From: Planctomycetota bacterium
Lineage (GTDB): Bacteria > Planctomycetota > UBA1135 > GCA-002748355
DNA: 64,000 nucleotides
NCBI GenBank assembly: GCA_026984035.1
Contig: JALSSW010000040.1
Coordinates: forward strand, 1-64,000
Direction: 5' to 3'
The position numbers were made by a program, and so were the translations under genes. Numbering within the stretch: position 1 is the stretch's first letter; each line of letters begins with the position of its first letter. Positions 36,751 to 44,867 of this stretch are shown here, in pieces. The notes under the pieces are model-generated. The model made no database searches. It was not told the DNA's origin and was given only the letters and a program-made list of their open reading frames with translations.

Positions 36751-38094
36751 ATGAGTACGCCCAATGACCTAGGAAGTGATGGTCTGGGGGGCGGGAGGCC
36801 TTTTGATCCCTGTGCCCAGGTTCAGCGGGACCTTTCATCTTTGATGGATGGGGAAGTCTCGGATGAAGCAACTCGGCGAATCTTGGTACATCTTGAAGTT
36901 TGCCCCGGCTGCCAAACTTTTATGCAGTCTCTCCGCTTGCAAATGGGGCTTCATCGGAGTTCCCATGACTCTGGTGAAAAAGGGGCTGAAAAGACTCGGA
37001 AGGTTACGAGAGATGATCCTGAGTTCTTCGATCCTTTCTCTCAGCCTTTTGAAGGAGAGGATGATCCCTTTGCCGGAGATCTGTTTGAGGGGGAAGAGGC
37101 TTGGGAAGGAATGGAGGGTTGGAATGAACCTTCTGCGGATTCCTTTCTGGGGAAGATGGTCGATGAGTCCAGGGAACGGCTGGCTGAGGTGTTCTATCAG
37201 CTGGGGAGGGCCTATCTCTGCTTAACAACAAATCAGAATTTTTGGATCCTGACATACAAAGAACCTGTCCCCATTCCTGAGTTTCAGGATCGAGGAAAGG
37301 CCATCCTCGAGGGGGTTTCCAGGGGGGAACTCATTCCCCCCAATATCAAGAATCCCGGCGAACGCGATGGCTGGCTTGAGGCGCGCCATCTTTTGGAGGG
37401 CAAATTGGATGAGGAGGAAGATCTTCTGGAGAAGGCTCATCGCTTTCTCCTCGAAGCTCTTAGCCTCAGGGCTCCCTTTCCCAAGGCTCTCATCTGGCTT
37501 GGCGATCTATGGTTTAAACGAGCGGATTATGCCAAAGCCCGGTCCTGCTACGAAGAGGTTCTACGTGTTTGTCCGGAGGGAGATGGGCCGACCGACCAAG
37601 CAACCGGGGTACCACTTCGTGTCTTTGCAATCGAGAAGTTGGCCGTTCTTTCCCACCACCTGGGCCAGGTCGATGAGGCGATTGCTTTTACTGAAGAAGA
37701 AATCCGGCTTGGGGCGGTGGAAATGCATCCAAACTTCTCCTCTGCACTTTGGAATCTGGGGGCAATGCGAGTGGAAAAGGGGGAGGTTTCTAAGGCTCTT
37801 CAACCTTTTTCCAAGCTCTATCGAGAGTTCCCCGAGCAGAGAGATCGCTGGTTTCTCGTTTTTTCCTCTCGTTCTCCCCAGTTTTTTGCGGCAATCGAGA
37901 ATGACCTCGGGGCGATCCAATTCCTTGAAGCAGAGTGCCAAAAATGGTTTGGCCCTGAAGCAAGAAGGAAGATGAAGGAATCAAGGGCGAATTCCGGACA
38001 AACCTTGTTCTCATTTAGGGAAGGGAAGGAAAGAAGGCCAAGCGGACTTCCTTTGGATTCGTCTGAAGGGGCTGCCAAGGAACCTGGGACCTAA
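36751..38094 (+). CDS. Zinc-binding anti-sigma-like protein with TPR region
   Basis: A 447-residue protein that begins with a zinc anti-sigma (ZAS) like domain: DLSSLMDGEVSDEATRRILVHLEVCPGCQTF, containing H47-x3-C51-x2-C54, with C21 as a possible further ligand. The remainder from about residue 130 is helical and TPR-like (AKALIWLGDLWFKRADYAKARSCYEEVL; EKLAVLSHHLGQVDEAIAFTEEEIRLG; ALWNLGAMRVEKGEVSKALQPFSKLY). No membrane segment is visible, so unlike typical anti-sigma factors it is probably cytosolic. Its gene starts 6 bp after the ECF sigma gene, which makes a direct partnership the obvious inference. TPR repeats may receive the regulating signal. Confidence 0.82.
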   Translation: MSTPNDLGSDGLGGGRPFDPCAQVQRDLSSLMDGEVSDEATRRILVHLEVCPGCQTFMQSLRLQMGLHRSSHDSGEKGAEKTRKVTRDDPEFFDPFSQPFEGEDDPFAGDLFEGEEAWEGMEGWNEPSADSFLGKMVDESRERLAEVFYQLGRAYLCLTTNQNFWILTYKEPVPIPEFQDRGKAILEGVSRGELIPPNIKNPGERDGWLEARHLLEGKLDEEEDLLEKAHRFLLEALSLRAPFPKALIWLGDLWFKRADYAKARSCYEEVLRVCPEGDGPTDQATGVPLRVFAIEKLAVLSHHLGQVDEAIAFTEEEIRLGAVEMHPNFSSALWNLGAMRVEKGEVSKALQPFSKLYREFPEQRDRWFLVFSSRSPQFFAAIENDLGAIQFLEAECQKWFGPEARRKMKESRANSGQTLFSFREGKERRPSGLPLDSSEGAAKEPGT

Positions 38095-38319
38095 TTTTCA
38101 CCCTTTAGTGGGCCTTGTTGCGATTTGCTTTCAAATAGTTTCTTGGGGGGTGAGAGTCTTCATCTTTCCAATCATGCAAAGTGCCCGAGAATTTAGTAAA
38201 AAAAACAGTTCCTAGGCTCACAGGGACTTTGGAATCTGGTATCTTTATCTGCGCATTGTTCTCTGGAGAGGGTGCTCTCCCTCCCCCTTTTTCAATCAGG
38301 TTCTTCCGGAAACATCAGG

Positions 38320-38904
38320 ATGGTGACCTTGAAAAGAAGTCTCTGGATTCTTGTTGTGTTTCTAGCCTTTGCTGGATTCTCTCAACTCTCCGCGCAAGCG
38401 GGAGGAGAGAATGGGATTCGTGCAGATGGTGGGTTAGTTGGAAACAGCCCGAGCGGTTTCTCCAAGAGCAACACTCGGCCCATGCTGTCGGTTGGAGTCT
38501 TGGGCGAGGATTTCGAAAAGGTGCGTAATCGTATCCTTTATGGGCCAACAAAATTGGGGACCGATAACAAAGGCATCGTGGTCCAAAAGGACCTAACACT
38601 CAAGGGGCTTGGTAAAACCGTTGGCCTCAAGATCAACCCGAATGAATCCAAGGATTCTATCCAACTGTTATTGCCTGGAGGTTTTGATTTAGGAGTTTTG
38701 CTTGTTGGGACGGGCAATGGATTGCCCATCAGTATTCCCTTCCTTTCTCAAAACCTTTCTCTCAATTCAAAAGCTTTGGAAAGGTTGAGTTCCCTCGGGG
38801 TCAAAGTTTTGAACCTGACCTTTATCTCTGCGAAAACCTTAAAGCAGGTCTCCATAAAGGTGCGTTTGGATCCCTCCAAAGGGTTCTTTATCCTCGAATT
38901 CTGA
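38320..38904 (+). CDS. Secreted hypothetical protein
   Basis: A 194-residue protein with a signal peptide (LKRSLWILVVFLAFAGFSQLSAQA, likely cut after QA). The mature part contains the segment LGKTVGLKINPNESKDSIQLLLPGGFDLGVLLVGTGNGLPISI, and no known family was recognised. The upstream ATG at 38272 would add a non-signal-like extension, so ATG 38320 is preferred. It follows the sigma/anti-sigma pair by 225 bp and may be an independent unit. Confidence 0.65.
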   Translation: MVTLKRSLWILVVFLAFAGFSQLSAQAGGENGIRADGGLVGNSPSGFSKSNTRPMLSVGVLGEDFEKVRNRILYGPTKLGTDNKGIVVQKDLTLKGLGKTVGLKINPNESKDSIQLLLPGGFDLGVLLVGTGNGLPISIPFLSQNLSLNSKALERLSSLGVKVLNLTFISAKTLKQVSIKVRLDPSKGFFILEF

Positions 38905-39021
38905 GCTTTTCCCTAAGCCCGGGCAGCGCCATTCCCCGCCCGCCATTTTGGTTCTTTTCACGAGGGAACCTCCTCCCGTTCATAAAGGTCCCCGGCTCTT
39001 TGGTTCGATGAAACTAGAGCG

Positions 39022-39330
39022 ATGTCTTTAGAAGATCGAAGAGCGGACGGGGTGCTCATGCTTCAACCTGGGGAAGTCATCCGAGCTGATGTTCTCCGGG
39101 ATTTGGGCGATGGCCAATGGGTGCTGGGTCTCCTGGGAGTTGAAATTGCTTTTCCTTCCTTGGTTCCCCTGCAAGTTGGAAGCACAATCACCCTTGGGGT
39201 TGAAGCGTCTCCCGGGGGACCTTCCCGTCTTCGGCTGTTGGAGCCCAACCCAAAGGCTTCCCCAAAGGTTGCGGACACCAAATCCCGAAAGTCATCCTCC
39301 AAGAGAGGGTGTATCGACTTTCGGGTTTGA
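39022..39330 (+). CDS. Small protein with a FliK-like beta segment, unknown function
   Basis: A 102-residue protein. Residues 16-72 (GEVIRADVLRDLGDGQWVLGLLGVEIAFPSLVPLQVGSTITLGVE) look like the small beta domain found at the start of some flagellar hook-length-control-like proteins (x-V-x-x-L-x-x-g-x-v-x-L-x-G-x-x-x-x-a....-l-x-x-G). The C-terminus is basic and low in complexity. No flagellar genes are visible in the window, so the resemblance may be only to the fold. It stands alone between two convergent neighbours. Confidence 0.55.
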   Translation: MSLEDRRADGVLMLQPGEVIRADVLRDLGDGQWVLGLLGVEIAFPSLVPLQVGSTITLGVEASPGGPSRLRLLEPNPKASPKVADTKSRKSSSKRGCIDFRV

Positions 39331-39356
39331 TGCTTGATCGCTTTGAAGTTGAGGGA

Positions 39357-40730
39357 TCAGTATGTCGCTAGGTAGCGGTCGACTTCCCAGGGATGGACCG
39401 CAGCAATGTAATCGTGCCATTCGGCTTCTTTAATCCGAATGAAGCTCGTGCTGACTTGCTCACCCAAAGCTTCGGTTAGGATCTTGTCTTTTTTGAAGGC
39501 ATTGATGGCTTCACTAAGATCCTTGGGGAGGCTTGTGATCTTGTAGCGCGCCCTTTCCCTCTGGCTCATTTTGTAGATGTTTTTGTCCACGGGGGCGGGA
39601 GGGGTCAGTTTGTTGTGGATTCCGTCCAGGCCGGCTCCAAGCATGACCGTGAGGGCAAGGTAGGGGTTGCAGGAGGGGTCGGGCATTCTGAGTTCGACAC
39701 GGGTTCCCAGTCCTCGGCGGGCTGGGACTCGGCAAAGGGGAGAACGATTCCGCTCAGACCAGGCGATGTGTGTCGGCGCTTCGTAACCGGGAACAAGACG
39801 CTTGTAGGAGTTGACAATGGGGTTCGTAATGGCACAGATCCCGGGAGCGTGCTTGAGGAGTCCCGCGATGTAGTGGAGTGCGGTCTCTGAGAGTTGCCAC
39901 TCGGCATCCGGATCATAAAAAGCGTTTTTGCCATCGTGGGTGAAAAGGGATTGATGGGTATGCATGCCTGAGCCGTTGATCGCAAAAACTGGCTTGGGCA
40001 TGAAGGTAGCGTGCAGACCGAAGTTGCGGGCGACCTTGCGGACAACGAAGCGGAAGGTCGCCAGGTTATCGGCAACCTGAAGAGAATCTCCATAGCGGAA
40101 ATCGATCTCGTGCTGCCCTTCAGCGACCTCATGGTGGGCCGCTTCGATATCAAAGTTGAGGCTCTGTAAGGTTCGAACGATGGCCCGACGGCAGATTTCG
40201 CCCTTATCGATGGGGGCGAGGTCAAAGTATCCTCCGTTGTCATGAGTGATGGTTGTAAACTCACCCTTATCACCCATTTCGAAGAGGAAGAACTCCGCTT
40301 CAATTCCGGCCATGAGTTCAAAACCTAGTTCCCCCGCTCTTGCGATCTGTCGTTTCAGGGTTTGGCGGGGGCATCCGGAGAAGGGGGTTCCATCGGGATT
40401 GTAGATATCGCAGATCAAGCGGGCGACTCGGCCTTCCTTGCCATCATCCCAGGGGAAGATCGCGAAGGTGTTTAGGTCGGGGACGAGGATCATGTCGGAT
40501 TCTTCGATGCGGACAAAACCTTCGATCGAAGACCCATCGAACATGATTTGGCCCTGCATGGCTTTTTCAAATTGCGAGGCAGGGACTTCGACGTTTTTGT
40601 TCATTCCGAGAAGATCGGTGAACATGAGGCGGAGGTATTGGATCTTCTCCTCCTTGAGAATGGAGAGGATCTTGTCGTGGTCGTGGGAGGCTTTTTCCTT
40701 GGGCCTGTCAACGAGATGTTCTTTGGTCAT
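39357..40730 (-). CDS. glnA: Glutamine synthetase, type I (GSI-alpha)
   Basis: A 457-residue enzyme making glutamine from glutamate, ammonia and ATP in a dodecamer. Motifs: MFDGSSIEGFVRIEESDM, AGIEAEFFLF, NGSGMHTHQSLF, PGYEAPTHIAWSERNRSPLCRVP. The C-terminal part runs VDKNIYKMSQRERARY, so the adenylylation site motif NLYDLP of the GSI-beta type is absent; it should not be controlled by GlnE-type adenylylation but, as in Bacillus-type GSI-alpha, possibly by feedback and regulators. No GlnR operator was recognised in the 5' region. Convergent to the small gene at 39022, 26 bp away. Confidence 0.97.
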   Translation of the reverse strand: MTKEHLVDRPKEKASHDHDKILSILKEEKIQYLRLMFTDLLGMNKNVEVPASQFEKAMQGQIMFDGSSIEGFVRIEESDMILVPDLNTFAIFPWDDGKEGRVARLICDIYNPDGTPFSGCPRQTLKRQIARAGELGFELMAGIEAEFFLFEMGDKGEFTTITHDNGGYFDLAPIDKGEICRRAIVRTLQSLNFDIEAAHHEVAEGQHEIDFRYGDSLQVADNLATFRFVVRKVARNFGLHATFMPKPVFAINGSGMHTHQSLFTHDGKNAFYDPDAEWQLSETALHYIAGLLKHAPGICAITNPIVNSYKRLVPGYEAPTHIAWSERNRSPLCRVPARRGLGTRVELRMPDPSCNPYLALTVMLGAGLDGIHNKLTPPAPVDKNIYKMSQRERARYKITSLPKDLSEAINAFKKDKILTEALGEQVSTSFIRIKEAEWHDYIAAVHPWEVDRYLATY

Positions 40731-40814
40731 TGTTTTCTCGGAGGGTTAAGAGCTCCAGGTTGGAAGCTTGAATGCTCCAAGCCTGTGAAGAGAGGATTGG
40801 ACAACTTGAGCGTA

Positions 40815-40837
40815 TTTTTCGGCATTTCTCCGAAAAA
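40815..40837. repeat. Short A/T-rich inverted repeat upstream of glnA
   Basis: TTTTTCGG and CCGAAAAA form an 8-bp perfect stem with a 7-base loop, about 85-107 bases upstream of the glnA ATG and just after the stop of the gene at 40880. No T-run follows a G+C stem, so it is a poor terminator; it may be an operator-like palindrome. Confidence 0.3.
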
Positions 40838-40879
40838 AAGAAAGGGAAATCGTAAATTTGACCCCCCATCTTCGCAGTT

Positions 40880-42289
40880 TTAGCGAGATCGGATTTGCAG
40901 GAGGGGGGGGAGGAACTCCGAGAGCAGCTGATCCAGGCGGCTTTTTCGGGGAAGGTGAGGGAGAAGGGTTCGCAGCCGTCTTTCCAAAAACTGTTTATCG
41001 AATCTTCCCTTGGGAAACTCGAGGCCTTGGAGAAAGATTGCTTTGAGAACCTGCCTTTCCCTTACCCAAGGGAGAGGGAGAGTGCCGGTGAGGAGAGCAG
41101 GGGGCCTCTGGGGGCCTGTTGTGGGGGAGTTGAGGAGGCTGCGCTTTAAGCGGTGGGCAAGGAAGAGTTTGAGGAGGTCCTCCCTCCCTCGAAAGGGACC
41201 CAAGAGTTCTAAGTGAACGTGATTGCCTTTGGGGAGGCCGGCGAGCCTTGCGGAGGGATCACGTCGCTCCCAACCCAGGAGGGGGGCTCGGGTGGAAAAC
41301 CCTTCAAGGCGGGGTTTCCCATTCGGGGCAAGGTGGTAGAGAAAGGCCAGGACTTTAAGGCGGTATTTCCCCTGAGTGAGCTGAAGACCGTATCCCCTCC
41401 CATCCTGGCGAGGGGCAGGGATCTTTTTCCCCTCGCTGAAGGGAGGAAAAACAGGGGTTCCTTCCGGCCAGACGCCTAACCTCCCATCTTTATGGAGAGA
41501 GAGGGCGCCTAGGTCCAACGCCTCATGCTCCTCCAATCCTCCACGGTCGGGGCCATCGTCAGGGAGCATGATTCGCTTCCATCCAGGGGGGAGTTTGGGG
41601 AGTGGCCATCTCAAGTGGTTGAGAAGTTTTTGGAGAAGCTGCTCATAACCCTTCCATTGCTTCTCAAGGAGTTTCTGCTTCTCAAGGGGCTTCGAAGTCC
41701 AAGGGGCTTTTTTTTGTTGGGTGCTTTGAAACTCAAGCGGAAATCCCCATGTTTCCAGGCGTGCTTGAACCCATGCCCCGTTCGCCTTCTTTTCGAAAAA
41801 ACCGAAGGGGGGCAGGTTCTGAACTTTTCGTGTTAAAAAAGGTCTAAGGTGCACCTGCCCCATCTCCTGCTTGGAACCTCTTTGGGCTAAGCCTTCCAGT
41901 CCTCTTTTCTTCGGCCCGGGATCCGGGGCAAGAGCGGCACTTCTTTGGACCAAGTGGGGGAGTAGGAGATCTTCCACCCATTCTTGCCCCTGAGCTTCCC
42001 ATTTTTTGACTTGAGCTGGAGGGAAGAGCCCTTGCCCTTTTTTGGGAAGAGGAAGCGACAAATCAAAATCAAGAAGCCTGTGGTAAAGATGAATTGGTTG
42101 GTCGGGGGCCACCCAGCGCTTTCCGGGGATCCATACAAGGTAGGAGCGGGGAGGGAGAGGGAATTGGATCTTTTTGAGCTCCATTTCCCAGGTGAGTTCG
42201 GGGCTGCGAATCTGCTTAGGGGAGCTTGGAGAGGGATTTCCTTGAGCAAAGAATAGGAAAACAAGAAGAATCAGCGGTTGCGGAAGCAT
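40880..42289 (-). CDS. Secreted hypothetical protein
   Basis: A 469-residue protein when started at ATG 42289, which begins a signal-like segment (LPQPLILLVFLFFAQG). The open frame begins 15 codons earlier at 42334 but that would overlap the divergent gmhA gene. The mature protein is rich in Pro, Leu, Lys and Arg without a recognised domain (for example HLRWPLPKLPPGWKRIMLPDD; RQVLKAIFLQGLEFPKGRF). It ends just upstream of the glnA region. No function can be proposed. Confidence 0.6.
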   Translation of the reverse strand: MLPQPLILLVFLFFAQGNPSPSSPKQIRSPELTWEMELKKIQFPLPPRSYLVWIPGKRWVAPDQPIHLYHRLLDFDLSLPLPKKGQGLFPPAQVKKWEAQGQEWVEDLLLPHLVQRSAALAPDPGPKKRGLEGLAQRGSKQEMGQVHLRPFLTRKVQNLPPFGFFEKKANGAWVQARLETWGFPLEFQSTQQKKAPWTSKPLEKQKLLEKQWKGYEQLLQKLLNHLRWPLPKLPPGWKRIMLPDDGPDRGGLEEHEALDLGALSLHKDGRLGVWPEGTPVFPPFSEGKKIPAPRQDGRGYGLQLTQGKYRLKVLAFLYHLAPNGKPRLEGFSTRAPLLGWERRDPSARLAGLPKGNHVHLELLGPFRGREDLLKLFLAHRLKRSLLNSPTTGPQRPPALLTGTLPLPWVRERQVLKAIFLQGLEFPKGRFDKQFLERRLRTLLPHLPRKSRLDQLLSEFLPPLLQIRSR

Positions 42290-42312
42290 CGTGGCTCTGA
42301 TTAGATCCTTCC

Positions 42313-42882
42313 ATGGATTGGTTGGAAAGTGCAATTCGCAAGAGTCTTGAAACCAAGGAGGCCCTTTTGGCGCAAGGGCTTGGTCCCATTAACGAATTCC
42401 TCAACTTGGCTGAGGAGTGCATCGACAACGGCGGCAAACTGTTGTTCTGTGGAAATGGAGGGTCTTCTTGCGACGCAGCTCATGCAGTGGGTGAGTTGGT
42501 CGGTTGGTTTTTGGAAAAAGACAGGGGGCCTCTGCCTGCGGTTGCGCTTGGACATAGCATCCCTTCTCTGACTGCCATCGCAAATGATGCAGGGTATGAG
42601 TTTGTCTTCGAGCGGGAAGTGGAGGCTTTGGGGAGGGAAGGAGATCTTCTTGTGGGGATTTCGACCTCAGGGAATTCGGAAAATGTTTATAGGGCCATGG
42701 CCCAAGCCCAGAGGATGGGCTTGGTTACCGTGGCATTGACGGGGGCGCGGGAGGGGCAGTGCGTGGATGTTGCAGATCTTTGGGTCCCCGTGCCTTCAGA
42801 GGAAACTCCCAGGATCCAGGAGAGCCACCTCTTGATCATGCACCTTCTTTGCGAAGCGCTTGAGCGGAGATCTGTCTCCTAA
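42313..42882 (+). CDS. gmhA: Phosphoheptose isomerase GmhA
   Basis: A 189-residue SIS-domain enzyme, which converts sedoheptulose-7-phosphate to D-glycero-manno-heptose-7-phosphate, the first step to LPS core heptose. The key region CGNGGSSCDAAHAVGELVG matches the family FGNGGSAADAQHIAAEL, and LVGISTSGNSENVYRAMAQAQ and the late E-x-x-H segment (RIQESHLLIMHLLCEAL) are conserved. The length is typical. It implies an LPS-like outer membrane and links loosely to the glycan locus at 46.6-55.3 kb; no gmhB or hldE is seen in the window. DnaA-binding DiaA-like relatives share the fold but usually lack nearby heptose context. Confidence 0.92.
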   Translation: MDWLESAIRKSLETKEALLAQGLGPINEFLNLAEECIDNGGKLLFCGNGGSSCDAAHAVGELVGWFLEKDRGPLPAVALGHSIPSLTAIANDAGYEFVFEREVEALGREGDLLVGISTSGNSENVYRAMAQAQRMGLVTVALTGAREGQCVDVADLWVPVPSEETPRIQESHLLIMHLLCEALERRSVS

Positions 42883-42898
42883 AAGATCCTGGATCCTC

Positions 42899-43843
42899 TC
42901 ATTTCCGCCCACGGATCTGTCCCAAGATTTCCTGGGCCATGTCTTCCAGAGAGGTTCCCTCCAGCTTATGTGCCAAGCTGCCGGCGATCATTTTGGCCTT
43001 AGCCGGGTTTTTCTCCAGAAGAGCTTGGGCCTCTTCAAGTTTGGCTTTGGCGTAATCGAGAATCTTCTCTTCAACAGGTTGGATCTCTAGTTGAACTTCG
43101 TGGGGGAGGTGTTGGGCCTTCTTTTTCAGGGACTTCAGCTCCGCCCAAGCGTGATTGAAGTCCTTCTTGCCCAGAGCAACAAGGGCTTTGCGCAAGGAAC
43201 CTCGGATCTTAAAGAGTTCTTTGCGAGTCAGTTTTGGTTTCCCGTGTTCCTTCCGGATGGTTTTCAAGTCGGTTTTAATCGTTTCCATAATGGTCTTGGC
43301 GCTGATCCCTCCTACCCATTCATTCATCTTTTTTTCGGTGAAGGGGTCCACGATGCAGGTGTGGGGGATCTTGCCTGACCTGTTGTAGCTGTTGGCCTTG
43401 CTCCGATTGAGTTTCTGCATGTCTTCCAGGGTAAGCCCCGGGAAAAGAGCAAATTCTTTGCGGGTTTTGCCGGTAAGGGGGTCCTTGACCTCGTAGGTTC
43501 GAGCGTTCCGATGCCCAGAGGAGACCCCCCGCTCGATACTTCCAAGGGTAATGACTTCGACCGTGGAGCGGCCTGCAAACTTAATATATTTCTTATTCTG
43601 CATCACGGCAGAATGCATTCCCCAGCAAGGGCCTCAGTAAAAGCCGTGACTGTGGACGACGATGGGGAGTTTAAGGAGTTTGGCTTCTTGAACAGCGGCT
43701 TTCCATGATTTGGCCAGGACGACAGAACGTTCGGGCTTGACCTTTTTGTCGCCCCGGGGATTGGCGACGGCAGTGGTGGAAAAGGCTGTAAGAGAAACCA
43801 AACCCAAAACGGCAACAGAGGTAAGGCTGCGTTGTGGCTTCAT
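42899..43843 (-). CDS. Secreted thioredoxin-fold selenoprotein (predicted), U-G-P-C active site
   Basis: Two same-frame ORFs (43843-43634, 69 codons; 43618-42899) are separated only by one TGA at 43636-43634. Read with selenocysteine, the product has 314 residues. Residues 1-27 are a signal peptide (LTSVAVLGLVSLTAFSTTAVA). Then comes a thioredoxin-like start, SWKAAVQEAKLLKLPIVVHS, and the motif HGFY-U70-G-P-C73-W, where thioredoxins have W-C-G-P-C. The segment IPHTCIVDP carries the likely cis-proline (Pro160). Between them is an insertion of about 40 residues; the last about 140 residues are helical and charged. AGGAG precedes the ATG. A SECIS-like hairpin lies at 43595-43614. It follows phosphatidylserine decarboxylase by 154 bp. 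A true stop or sequencing error is the alternative, but the position of TGA at the redox site argues against it. Confidence 0.75.
43595..43636 (-). promoter_or_regulatory. SECIS-like stem-loop just downstream of the in-frame TGA
   Basis: On the minus strand, 19 bases after TGA, ATTCTGC - CGTGAT - GCAGAAT forms a perfect 7-bp stem with a 6-base loop. The loop starts 26 bases after the TGA and has a G at its second position. Bacterial SECIS elements generally have the loop 16-37 bases after UGA with a G in the first two loop positions, so this fits. It lies inside the coding sequence, as expected for bacteria. Confidence 0.7.
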
Positions 43844-43997
43844 GCGAGGTTCTCCTGGGATATGGGGATCTCCCGGCTCAGGTTTACGAAGAACAGGAGT
43901 TCATTCGTTCTTGCCGGTCGGTACGAATCGTTAGTCTACGGTCCTTTTTGTACAATTGAGGGAAGGTCTTCTCTTTTTCTGAAGAGATTTTTTTGCA

Positions 43998-44867
43998 TTA
44001 TGGATTCTCTCCCTGGGCTTCTCCTTGGGGAAGAGAAGCAAGGAGCCTCCCTTGTTGGATTTTGGAGGAATCCGCTGGGTATCTCCACAGGAGATCGGGG
44101 TTTTTCGAAAGGAGTATTACGGTCGAGCCAAAGGAAAAGCAGCCCAGGTCCTGTCCTTTGTTCACTTCCAGTGGCCCCTTCACTAGAGGCCCATGCCTCT
44201 CCCTGCTTCCTCGCTTGGTTCGGATCTCCGATAAGAAGGGAAACTGGATGCTTCCCACGTTGAGAGCTCCCACTGCGACCAAGGCCATTTCCCCCAAGGG
44301 GCTGTTTTTGAAGAGGAGGGAGATCCTCTCGTTCCGGATAAAAAGCCCTGGGATGGCTTTCAGGGCCGGAGGATTCACCGGAAAGAGCGTTCCGGGTACA
44401 TGGCTGAAATAGCTGATGGTCCCTGCAATCGGAGCGTGGATCCGGTGATAGTCGCCTGGGGCAAGGTAAAGCGTAACTTGTGAGCCTTCTTCAAAAGCTT
44501 CCGGATCTGGAAGTCCTCTTAAGAGTTCACGGACAGTGTAGGTCCAGCCTTTGATTTGTTGGATTTTTCCTCCCTGAATCCTGCCAGCACTCACGATCTT
44601 ACCGTCCACGGGAGAGCATAGGTCTAAGGGGCCGCCTTCGATGGGGCGAGCCCCCTCCTTGAGTGTCCTGGTGAAAAAGGCGCGAAAGCTGGGATAGTCC
44701 TCCAAGGGAAAGGCGCATTCTTCAAGTTGCACTCCATACCGCCGCGCGAAGGCTCGATAAAGAGGCCCTCGCAGAAATCGGGGAAGGGGAATGGATGTGA
44801 AAAACCCTGTCAAGCGAGAGAGACATTTTTTGGGAAGAGCTGTAAGGAGGATGCGGCGCAGGCTCAT
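43998..44867 (-). CDS. psd: Phosphatidylserine decarboxylase proenzyme
   Basis: A 289-residue enzyme that makes phosphatidylethanolamine from phosphatidylserine at the membrane. It is made as a proenzyme that cleaves itself between Gly and Ser; here the site is Gly247-Ser248 in FSFGSTVILL (the usual L-G-S-T has Phe for Leu). PVDGKIVSAGRI carries the catalytic Asp (residue 88), and APGDYHRIHAP the family His residues. The ATG at 44867 overlaps the stop of the HEAT-repeat gene (ATGA), so coupling fixes this start; a longer open frame from 44972 is not family-like. The length fits the classical Psd rather than the short archaeal-type form. Confidence 0.94.
   Translation of the reverse strand: MSLRRILLTALPKKCLSRLTGFFTSIPLPRFLRGPLYRAFARRYGVQLEECAFPLEDYPSFRAFFTRTLKEGARPIEGGPLDLCSPVDGKIVSAGRIQGGKIQQIKGWTYTVRELLRGLPDPEAFEEGSQVTLYLAPGDYHRIHAPIAGTISYFSHVPGTLFPVNPPALKAIPGLFIRNERISLLFKNSPLGEMALVAVGALNVGSIQFPFLSEIRTKRGSRERHGPLVKGPLEVNKGQDLGCFSFGSTVILLSKNPDLLWRYPADSSKIQQGRLLASLPQGEAQGENP

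Noticed and set aside
38265-38289. GGAGAG/CTCTCC hairpin followed by pyrimidines as a terminator
   Set aside because: Only 6 bp and the T-run is separated from the stem by C residues; not convincing.
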